Shown: positions 1-5,541 of the stretch, piece by piece
Layout: each line of letters starts with the position of its first letter
Position numbering within the stretch: the first letter of the stretch is position 1
Assembly: GCA_030066455.1 (NCBI GenBank)
Contig: JASJBQ010000284.1
Span: 1-6,170 of the forward strand
From: Desulfobacterales bacterium
GTDB lineage: Bacteria > Desulfobacterota > Desulfobacteria > Desulfobacterales > UBA5852
DNA: 6,170 bases
Direction of reading: 5' to 3'
Program-made: the position numbers and the translations under genes
Notes under the pieces: model-generated
Seen by the model: the letters and a program-made list of their open reading frames with translations, nothing else
The model's database searches: none
Told to the model about the DNA's origin: nothing

Positions 1-1769
1 AGGGGTTCATCCAGCAGCACATCGAAAACAAGAACGAGAGCTACGAGGTGGAGTTCCGGTTGCGGACCAAAGCCGGGGGATGGCTCTGGATTCTGGGGCG
101 GGGCAAGGTGATCGAGCGGGACCGTGAGGACCACCCGATCCTGATGGTGGGCAGTCACATCAACATCGACAGTCGCAAGCGCGCCGAAGAAAAGCTGGCC
201 CGCTACCAGACCGAGCTGGAAGACATGGTACAGCAGCGCACCCGCGCTCTGGAGCAGACCACCTCCCTGCTTGAGGCGACGCTGAATGCGATTCCCGATG
301 TGCTCGGGATTCAGGACAACCAGCATCGTATCATTCGCTACAACGCCGCCGGTTACCGGTTTTTGAACATGACCCCTGAAGAAGTCGTCGGCAAGCGTTG
401 CTTCGAGCTTATCGGCCGCAACCGGGAATGCGAGCACTGCGCTACGTCCGAATGCTACCGCACGAAAAAACCGACCTCGATCAAGCGCTACGAGGCGGCG
501 CTGGATGCCTGGCTGGACGTGCGCGCCTATCCCATCCTGGATGAAAACGGTGAGTTGATCAAAGTGATCGAACACCTGCGCGATATTACCCCGGAGAAAA
601 AGGCCGAAGCGGAAAATCGCGAACTGCAGGAGCGGCTCATCCACGCCCAGAAGATGGAATCATTGGGAACCCTGGCCGGCGGCATCGCCCATGATTTCAA
701 TAATCTCCTGATGGGTATCCAGGGGCGGGCCTCCCTGATGTCGGTCGACCTGGCGAATGCCCATCCCCACAAGGAGCATGTCACGGCGATCGAGGAATAC
801 GTGCGCAGTGCCACCGACCTGACCAAGCAGCTTCTCGGGTTCGCCCGGGGCGGCAAATACGAGGTCAAGCCGGTCGATATCAATGAAATCGTCGTGGGCA
901 GCGTAAACATGTTCGCCCGCACCCGCAAGGAACTTGAAATCCATACCCGGATTCACGCCCACCCGCTCGTGGTGGCGGCCGACCGCGGACAGATCGAGCA
1001 GGTACTGTTGAACATGTACGTCAATGCCTGGCAGGCCATGCCCAACCGCGGCGAACTCCACCTCGAGACCCAACCCGTTGAAATGAATACGATCCAGAGC
1101 CGGGCGCATCAGATCAAACCGGGGCGCTACGGGCGGATTGCGATCAGGGACACGGGTGTTGGCATGGACGCCTCCACGCGCCAGCAGATCTTCGATCCCT
1201 TTTTCACGACCAAGGAAAAAGGTCGGGGAACCGGCCTGGGGCTGGCCTCCGCCTATGGCATCGTCAAGAACCACGGTGGCGCGATTACGGTCGAGAGCGA
1301 ACCGGGGCAGGGGACGGTTTTCACGATTTTCCTGCCGTTGACCCTGGAAGCGGTCCAGGCCGGAGCAAGCCGCGAAACAGGTCTTGTCGCGGGGCAGGAA
1401 ACGGTCCTTCTGGTGGACGACGAACAGATGATTCTCGATGTCGGCCAGGCCATGTTGGAAAAGCTGGGCTATGGCGTGATGATCGCCAGGGGGGGGGAAG
1501 AAGCCATGGCGATACTGGAGGATGCGGGCGACGATATTGATCTCGTCATTCTCGACCTGATCATGCCGGGGATCGACGGCGACCAGGTGTTCGACCATAT
1601 CCTCTCCCACCGGCCGCACCTGCCGGTGCTGCTATCCAGCGGATACGCCATCAACGGTCAGGCGGAGGCTTTGTTGCACAAAGGCTGCCAGGGGTTCATT
1701 CAAAAACCGTTCAACATGTCCGCCCTATCCGAATATGTCCGCAAGATTCTGGACACGGCCCGGAAATGA
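1..1769 (+). CDS. Hybrid sensor histidine kinase / response regulator, 5'-partial
   Basis: The frame is open to the left edge (first whole codon at 3), so the true start lies upstream; the GTG at 48 is inside a PAS domain. Residues are counted from that GTG. Residues 1-45 are the end of a PAS/PAC module (a GGWLWILGRG strand, then a SHINIDSRKRAEE linker). Residues 45-72 look coiled-coil. A second PAS domain spans about 73-182 and contains Cys118, 128, 131 and 136. The HisKA helix carries the H-box GGIAHDFNN with phospho-acceptor His215. The ATPase domain has N-box Asn326, G1 DTGVGMD (368-374), F-box DPFFTTKE and G2 GRGTGLGLA. A C-terminal receiver (452-570) has Asp457/Asp458, phospho-acceptor Asp503, Ser531 and Lys553. 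All catalytic residues are intact. Autophosphorylation at His215 followed by transfer to Asp503 is the family expectation. No DNA-binding output domain is present, so a separate Hpt or regulator partner is likely. The ligand is unknown. Confidence 0.95.
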   Translation, partial: GFIQQHIENKNESYEVEFRLRTKAGGWLWILGRGKVIERDREDHPILMVGSHINIDSRKRAEEKLARYQTELEDMVQQRTRALEQTTSLLEATLNAIPDVLGIQDNQHRIIRYNAAGYRFLNMTPEEVVGKRCFELIGRNRECEHCATSECYRTKKPTSIKRYEAALDAWLDVRAYPILDENGELIKVIEHLRDITPEKKAEAENRELQERLIHAQKMESLGTLAGGIAHDFNNLLMGIQGRASLMSVDLANAHPHKEHVTAIEEYVRSATDLTKQLLGFARGGKYEVKPVDINEIVVGSVNMFARTRKELEIHTRIHAHPLVVAADRGQIEQVLLNMYVNAWQAMPNRGELHLETQPVEMNTIQSRAHQIKPGRYGRIAIRDTGVGMDASTRQQIFDPFFTTKEKGRGTGLGLASAYGIVKNHGGAITVESEPGQGTVFTIFLPLTLEAVQAGASRETGLVAGQETVLLVDDEQMILDVGQAMLEKLGYGVMIARGGEEAMAILEDAGDDIDLVILDLIMPGIDGDQVFDHILSHRPHLPVLLSSGYAINGQAEALLHKGCQGFIQKPFNMSALSEYVRKILDTARK

Positions 1770-1813
1770 CGCCCGTTCCCAAGTCGCTGGCATGTATGAT
1801 GCGGCCTGGCCTG

Positions 1814-2953
1814 TCATTGGAGGGCCTGCATTCGGGCCGCCGCCACGACTTGAATCGTTCTTTCGATCTCTTCCGCCGTGGTCATCCGTCCCAGGCTGAA
1901 GCGAACCGTCCCTCGGGCCCATTCCAGGGGCACGGCCATGGCTTTGAGCACGTGGGAGATTTCGACCGTATCGGCGTGGCAGGCGGCGCCGGCCGAGGCG
2001 GCCACTTCGTTTCCAATGGCATCCAGTAGCCGCGGGGCCTCGATGCCTTTAAAAGCGATGCTTAGCGTGTTGGGCAGGCGCTGCTCGGCGTGACCGTTCA
2101 GGCGAGTTGCGGGAATCGCTTCGGTCAGACCGCGGTAAAGCCTGTCCCGCAGCTGCCTCATCCACACCATATGTTCTTCCAGCCCCTCGCGGGCGATCTC
2201 GCAGGCTTTGCCCAGACCGACGATTTCGAGCACGTTCTCGGTGCCCGCCCGCCAGCCCGATTCCTGACCGGCGCCGTGGCAGAATTTTTCCAGGTCCAGC
2301 GAGGAGCGGACGTAGAGTGCGCCGACGCCCTTGGGGGCGTAGAGTTTGTGACCGGCCACCGAGAGCAGATCCACGCCCAGCGCATCGACATCCACGGGAA
2401 TCTTGCCCACCGACTGGGCCGCATCGGTGTGCAGGGCGATGCCGTGCCGGCGCGCGATCCGGCTGATGGACGCGATCGGCTGGAGGGTGCCGACCTCGTT
2501 GTTGGCGTGCATGACGGTGATCAGGATGGTCGTGGGGCGAACGGCCTGCTCCACGTCCTTTGGATTCACCATTCCTTCGGCACTTACCGGCAGATAAGTG
2601 GTTTCGAATCCGTCCGCCTCGAGATGGCGGCAGACCTCGAGTACGGCCGGGTGCTCGAAGGCGCTGGTGATGATGTGGTTGCCTTTTTCCCGCAGCCGCC
2701 GGGCCGTGCCCCGGATGGCGTGGTTGTTGGACTCGGTGCCCCCGCTGGTGAAGATGATTTCTCCGGGCCGGCAGTTGAGAAGAGCGGCCACCTGCCGGCG
2801 GGCGTTGGCCACCGCCTCGCGGGGTTTGGCGCCGTAAGCATGGCCGCTTGAAGGATTGCCAAATTCATCTTCCAGGAAAGGCCGCATGGCGGCGATCACT
2901 TCGGGGTCGTGTGGGGTGGTGCCGTTGTAGTCCAGGTAGATGGGGCGAAGCAT
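1814..2953 (-). CDS. Cysteine desulfurase (NifS/IscS group, selenocysteine-lyase-like active-site loop)
   Basis: A 379-residue class-V aminotransferase-fold PLP enzyme, expected to remove sulfur (or selenium) from cysteine (or selenocysteine), leaving alanine and an enzyme persulfide in the cytoplasm. I chose the ATG at 2953 because it begins the conserved MLRPIYLDYNGTTP segment and has an AGGA nine bases upstream; an in-frame ATG at 3010 would add 19 residues of unlikely sequence. Visible motifs are GNPSSGH (about 32-38), FTSGGTESNN (about 68-77), MHANNEVGT (148-156), HTDAAQSVGK (175-184), PLP lysine in AGHKLYAPKG (Lys203), RAGTEN (235-240) and catalytic Cys325 in GAACHAD. The GAACHxD loop followed by a PVL-like segment and FSLGR resembles vertebrate selenocysteine lyase as well as group I desulfurases, so substrate preference is open. 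Its 3' end faces the kinase gene 44 bp away. The rhodanese gene lies upstream in the same direction. No IscU, IscR or other Fe-S assembly gene adjoins it. Confidence 0.93.
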   Translation of the reverse strand: MLRPIYLDYNGTTPHDPEVIAAMRPFLEDEFGNPSSGHAYGAKPREAVANARRQVAALLNCRPGEIIFTSGGTESNNHAIRGTARRLREKGNHIITSAFEHPAVLEVCRHLEADGFETTYLPVSAEGMVNPKDVEQAVRPTTILITVMHANNEVGTLQPIASISRIARRHGIALHTDAAQSVGKIPVDVDALGVDLLSVAGHKLYAPKGVGALYVRSSLDLEKFCHGAGQESGWRAGTENVLEIVGLGKACEIAREGLEEHMVWMRQLRDRLYRGLTEAIPATRLNGHAEQRLPNTLSIAFKGIEAPRLLDAIGNEVAASAGAACHADTVEISHVLKAMAVPLEWARGTVRFSLGRMTTAEEIERTIQVVAAARMQALQ

Positions 2954-2962
2954 TCGCGTATG

Positions 2963-2966
2963 TCCT
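2963..2966 (-). promoter_or_regulatory. Shine-Dalgarno site of the cysteine desulfurase gene
   Basis: Read on the minus strand this is AGGA, nine bases before the ATG at 2953. It supports that start over the longer in-frame ATG at 3010. Confidence 0.6.
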
Positions 2967-3055
2967 GTGTTCGGGTTGGATATTAAGCGGTTTTGGTATT
3001 TCTTCGACACGGTGTTTAATGAACCATACGGAAACGACTAAATCAATATATCCAT

Positions 3056-3125
3056 TCGGGATCGGTATCGGCATCGGGTGTCGTTAGAGAATGCGGCGGA
3101 ATAGCATGAACGATCCCGATACCGA
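3056..3125. repeat. Imperfect hexamer-built inverted repeat, copy 1
   Basis: The left arm is four hexamer units, TCGGGA TCGGTA TCGGCA TCGGGT (3056-3079). The right arm is their reverse sense, with GATCCC and GATACC at 3112-3123. The best pairing is 3062-3076 with 3111-3125, 14 of 15 positions, around a 34-base loop. It is clearly related to the perfect copy at 5380-5457 in unit, order and loop length. It sits about 100 bp upstream of the cysteine desulfurase start. Confidence 0.75.
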
Positions 3126-3199
3126 GCATTCCTCAACGCACGTGAAACTGATCTGATTCTCCGTATGACCCAACCCATCGTCACTTTTCATCGAGACCG

Positions 3200-3323
3200 G
3201 AACGGTTGGGTAAATCGTTCGAGAGCAAGGCTTGCGAAGGCAGAGGAATGAAGCGTACTCTGGTACGCTGGAATGACGAGGGTTTCGCGTAACGCAGCTA
3301 TCGGGCGATTTACCCAACCGTTC
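3200..3323. mobile_element. MITE-like palindromic element with 18-bp perfect terminal inverted repeats
   Basis: Bases 3200-3217 (starting GAACGGTTGGG) are the exact reverse complement of 3306-3323. The 88-base interior holds further short palindromes: a perfect 7-bp stem with a 4-base loop at 3252-3269 (AGCGTAC/GTACGCT) and the odd palindrome GCAAGGCTTGC at 3225-3235. It has no coding capacity, and I see no clear target-site duplication. The size, terminal repeats and internal folds fit a non-autonomous miniature transposon or a REP/BIME-like extragenic repeat. In minus-strand RNA it would form a large multi-armed hairpin directly after the rhodanese stop, so it could also stabilise or end that transcript. 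The structure is seen in the sequence; mobility is inference. Confidence 0.65.
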
Positions 3324-3880
3324 TAGAAGACCTGCTGCAACAGATTGAACTTCACGCTTTCCCATCCGGCCGGGGCGTAATCCCACTTGTCGCCGTAGAC
3401 ATGCACACGGCGTGTCGGGCGGCCCTCGGCATCGACCACCGGGCCGCCCTCCAGGACCCAGCCCAGGATACTGCCCTGGAGGTTGACGATCTCGACGCCC
3501 TGACCGCTCATTTCGCGGGCAAACACCCCGCTGCGGTATCCGATGGTGCAATAGGCGATGACCGTGTCGTTCGCGTAACGATCGGGGTGATCAAGGAACG
3601 CCTGCTTGGAAATGGCCCCGGGGAGTCGGGAGACGGCCATTTCCTCCGGTTTCCGAATATCGACGAACACCGCCCCGCCCGTGTTAAAACGTGCCATGGC
3701 CCTGGTCGGGGAAATGTCCGCGACATCGGGGAAGTCGCTCTTATAGTCCGCATACATGCGGTAGACGGCTTCTCTCTTGGCGGCATCGGACAGGTCCTTG
3801 TCGCCCGCAGCTGCGACGGGTAACATTATCAGGCCCCATGCCAGTAAACATAGCCGGATGAAGCCGGGATTGATTCTCAT
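3323..3880 (-). CDS. Exported single-domain rhodanese-like protein
   Basis: A 185-residue protein. Residues 1-25 form a signal peptide: Arg at 2 and 9, a hydrophobic stretch of about 10-22, then VAAA before Gly26 as a probable signal peptidase I site. The mature protein is therefore expected in the periplasm. The rhodanese fold follows, with the VFVDIRKPEE strand (71-80) and the active-site loop CTIGYRSG, whose Cys111 would carry the persulfide and which has the expected Cys-x4-Arg spacing. A C-terminal extension (about 155-185) contains HVYGDKWDYAPAGWE, rich in aromatic residues and outside the usual fold. Only one rhodanese domain is present, so sulfane-sulfur carriage or sensing is more likely than classic two-domain thiosulfate sulfurtransferase activity. 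The ATG at 3880 follows AAGGGA ten bases upstream. The stop codon's last base is also the last base of the MITE-like element. The neighbouring cysteine desulfurase lies downstream on the same strand. Confidence 0.9.
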   Translation of the reverse strand: MRINPGFIRLCLLAWGLIMLPVAAAGDKDLSDAAKREAVYRMYADYKSDFPDVADISPTRAMARFNTGGAVFVDIRKPEEMAVSRLPGAISKQAFLDHPDRYANDTVIAYCTIGYRSGVFAREMSGQGVEIVNLQGSILGWVLEGGPVVDAEGRPTRRVHVYGDKWDYAPAGWESVKFNLLQQVF

Positions 3881-4011
3881 CTTCGGTCGGTCCCTTCATT
3901 CCCATCCAAACCGGCCATCCAGAGCCCGTCCAGTCAATGCCGTGTGTCCGCTTCGGATCTGAAAGGGTTCGCCGGTTTGTGTTTTATCATGGCCAAAGTC
4001 CGCTGACGGTA

Positions 4012-4042
4012 TTACATATGTTTTTGCATTGAACTCGATAAT
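4012..4042 (+). promoter_or_regulatory. Possible sigma-70-type promoter for the 4139 gene
   Basis: TTACAT (4012-4017) and GATAAT (4037-4042) lie in an AT-rich patch of the divergent spacer, separated by 19 bases, which is longer than ideal. It is the best match I see upstream of the gene, but it is only a weak motif match. Confidence 0.25.
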
Positions 4043-4127
4043 TTAAGTCGGCCCACGAGGGATTGCAACCGCTACGCCGAGAGAGTTGACCCGATGGGGC
4101 GTCTGGAAATAAATGACCGGCTTTGCC

Positions 4128-4133
4128 GGGAGG
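4128..4133 (+). promoter_or_regulatory. Strong Shine-Dalgarno site deciding the start at 4139
   Basis: GGGAGG lies five bases before the ATG at 4139. The in-frame ATG at 4094 has only a weak purine stretch before it, so the shorter protein is preferred. Confidence 0.65.
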
Positions 4134-4138
4134 TCAGC

Positions 4139-4669
4139 ATGGGAGAAATCAAAAGCACGCTGGATCTGGTCATGGAACGCACGCGGCACCTTTCGCTCTC
4201 CGAAGAGGAGCGCCAGCACCAGCAGGCGGAGGAATTCGAAAAACGGCTTCAGGGCCTGCTGCAGCAGTATGCCGATGGGGCCCTCGATCCCGAAGCGTTC
4301 GAGGAGCGCACGGCCGCGCTGCAGATCGAGATGAACATCGAGGACCGGCAGGTGATGATTGCCGGCGTGGTTCAGCGCATCGATCCCGATGACGACAACG
4401 CGCCATGGCTGACGCTGCTTGGCCGTGGATCCCCGGTCCTCAGCGAACGGGTGCAGGGCATCCTGGATGACCATCGCCTGCAGCAGGCGGATATGCTTGC
4501 CGTTGAAACACAGGGACAACTGGCGCGTCTGCACCGTGAACACGATATTTCCGGAACGGCGGTTGTGTCCAATCCCGGAGCGGATCCGGCTTATCGACAG
4601 CGTCTATCCGATCTCAGCAAGGCGACGCGGGCCCGCCTTGCGGACATTCAGGACCAGACGGCCACCTGA
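4139..4669 (+). CDS. Conserved-looking alpha-helical protein of unknown function
   Basis: A 176-residue, strongly charged protein without cysteines, signal peptide or membrane segment, so presumably cytoplasmic. It begins MGEIKSTLDLVMERTRHLSL. Residues 17-48 are rich in Glu, Gln, Arg and Leu and look coiled-coil (LSEEERQHQQAEEFEKRLQG), followed by a second helical stretch (about 50-80), an acidic turn IDPDDDNAP (81-89) and two more probable helices (100-135 and 150-172). I recognise no enzymatic motif. The opening segment resembles small unnamed proteins I associate with Desulfobacterales, but this is recollection and carries no function. Starting at the ATG at 4094 would add 15 residues; the GGGAGG site favours 4139. 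It is divergent from the rhodanese gene and convergent with the hydrolase gene, with 6 bp between stop codons, so it is probably transcribed alone. Confidence 0.8.
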   Translation: MGEIKSTLDLVMERTRHLSLSEEERQHQQAEEFEKRLQGLLQQYADGALDPEAFEERTAALQIEMNIEDRQVMIAGVVQRIDPDDDNAPWLTLLGRGSPVLSERVQGILDDHRLQQADMLAVETQGQLARLHREHDISGTAVVSNPGADPAYRQRLSDLSKATRARLADIQDQTAT

Positions 4670-4675
4670 GCATTT

Positions 4676-5344
4676 TTAGATGTAGTTAAACCAGGTACGC
4701 TCCACCCCGGCAAAATTGGTCCGGACCGCCTCGGCACCGCGGATGACGTCGCCATGCCCGGAGAGCAGCCAGTCGGTGTCGAGATCACCCATGCGCCGGA
4801 TGCTCGTTTTCAACTGCCGGCCGTTACCGCCCGGCAGATCGGTGCGCCCGAGCCCCCCCTTGAAAATCAGGTCGCCGGTCAACAGGGTTTTTTCCCGGGG
4901 CCAATAGAGCGTAACGGCGCCCGGGGCATGACCGGGGGTGTGGAAGACCTGCAATTCGATATCCCCAACCTTCAATTCCCCTTCGGTAAGAAAGAAGTCC
5001 GGTTGCAGCCCTTCCGGGTCGAAATTCAAAGCGGCTTTGAGATGGGGGGCGGCTTGCTCTGCCAACTGCCACTCGGCAGCGTGCAGGGCGAACAGCGCTG
5101 GCGGTCTGGCAAACAGGCGCACGGCCTCGATGTGGTCCGGGTGCACGTGGGTGCCGATGACCAGGTCGATGTCTTCGATCGAAAGCCCCAGCGGGCGGAG
5201 CCCCTGGCGGACGTGGTCGAAAAACGCGGCGTGGCCGGGGTCGACCAGGATGTTTTTCTCCGCCGAGCGGAGCAGATAGGTGTTGCAATTGTTGGCCCCG
5301 GCGGCAGTCCACAGGAAGGCGTGCAGGTTGGGGGTCAGTTCCAT
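4676..5344 (-). CDS. Metallo-beta-lactamase-fold hydrolase, glyoxalase-II-like
   Basis: A 222-residue single-domain protein, close to the length of small MBL-fold hydrolases such as the YcbL type. The dinuclear metal motif is complete: THVHPDH gives His66, His68, Asp70 and His71; HTPGHAPG gives His139; TGD gives Asp158; SGHGD gives His197. The GGLGRTDLPGG segment (163-173) is shared by glyoxalase II and persulfide-dioxygenase-like branches, so thioester hydrolysis or persulfide oxidation are the main alternatives. There is no signal peptide, so it should be cytoplasmic. The second ligand motif reads HxHPDH rather than the HxHADH I associate with ETHE1-type persulfide dioxygenases, which slightly favours a hydrolase. 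The ATG at 5344 has an AGGA nine bases upstream, just after a T7 tract on the plus strand. It is divergent from the radical SAM gene across a palindrome. The substrate cannot be told from sequence alone. Confidence 0.92.
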   Translation of the reverse strand: MELTPNLHAFLWTAAGANNCNTYLLRSAEKNILVDPGHAAFFDHVRQGLRPLGLSIEDIDLVIGTHVHPDHIEAVRLFARPPALFALHAAEWQLAEQAAPHLKAALNFDPEGLQPDFFLTEGELKVGDIELQVFHTPGHAPGAVTLYWPREKTLLTGDLIFKGGLGRTDLPGGNGRQLKTSIRRMGDLDTDWLLSGHGDVIRGAEAVRTNFAGVERTWFNYI

Positions 5345-5379
5345 TTTTTTGGTTCCTGCTTTCTGTTTGTTTCTTCAGG

Positions 5380-5457
5380 GTCGGTATCGGTATCGCTATC
5401 GGGTTTCGAAAAACAGATGATCATGTCTTCGATTCCGATAGCGATACCGATACCGAC
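5380..5457. repeat. Perfect 23-bp inverted repeat built of TCGGTA hexamers, copy 2
   Basis: Bases 5380-5402 are the exact reverse complement of 5435-5457, around a 32-base loop. The left arm is TCGGTA TCGGTA TCGCTA TCGGGT from 5381; the right arm is GATTCC GATAGC GATACC GATACC from 5431. The off-consensus unit TCGCTA is matched by GATAGC in the other arm. The loop itself contains the 8-bp palindrome ATGATCAT (5417-5424). It lies between two divergent gene starts, 36 bp before the hydrolase ATG, so it is not a simple terminator. A role as protein binding site, RNA leader hairpin or extragenic repeat is open. Confidence 0.85.
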
Positions 5458-5477
5458 GCCGAGAATCCTCGAAAAAC

Positions 5478-5504
5478 TTGACCGCGTTCGTCTTCGTATG
5501 TAAT
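5478..5504 (+). promoter_or_regulatory. Possible promoter for the radical SAM gene
   Basis: TTGACC (5478-5483) and TGTAAT (5499-5504) with a 15-base spacer lie about 40 bp before the ATG at 5542 and just outside the palindrome. The spacer is short, so this is a weak call. Confidence 0.3.
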
Positions 5505-5541
5505 GGATCGAATCTGAAATTATCGCAACCGGCTCTATATC

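Larger units (their letters stand above)
2954..3322. other. 369-bp gene-free spacer between rhodanese and cysteine desulfurase genes
   Basis: No credible gene is seen here; the short open frames have no family motifs and coincide with repeats. From left to right the spacer holds the desulfurase leader (2954-3055), a degenerate hexamer palindrome (3056-3125), a unique stretch (3126-3199) and a MITE-like element (3200-3323). Both flanking genes read leftwards, so it must contain either a terminator plus a new promoter or a long transcribed leader. No U-tract terminator was found. Confidence 0.7.

Noticed and set aside
660..1619. Long antisense open frame (319 codons) opposite the kinase
   Set aside because: It lies wholly opposite a gene with intact catalytic motifs, shows no family motif, and long antisense frames are common in GC-rich genes.
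2090..2851. 253-codon plus-strand open frame opposite the cysteine desulfurase
   Set aside because: It is the complement of a conserved PLP enzyme and its translation has no recognisable domain.
2954..3010. 19-residue N-terminal extension of the cysteine desulfurase from the ATG at 3010
   Set aside because: The extension lacks family similarity and the ATG at 2953 has its own AGGA site immediately before the conserved N-terminus.
3062..3125. Hexamer palindrome as an intrinsic terminator for the rhodanese transcript
   Set aside because: No T tract follows on the minus strand and the related copy at 5380-5457 lies between two gene starts, where a terminator makes little sense.
3084..3551. 155-codon minus-strand frame crossing the MITE-like element and the rhodanese 3' end
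   Set aside because: It overlaps the rhodanese in another frame and runs through repeat sequence, with no motifs.
3907..3979. 9-bp inverted repeat CAAACCGGC / GCCGGTTTG in the divergent spacer
   Set aside because: The arms are short and 55 bases apart, which is easily expected by chance; there is no further support for an operator.
4754..5503. 249-codon plus-strand frame opposite the MBL-fold gene
   Set aside because: It is antisense to a gene with a complete metal-binding motif set; its IPIPTP-like end merely translates the hexamer palindrome.
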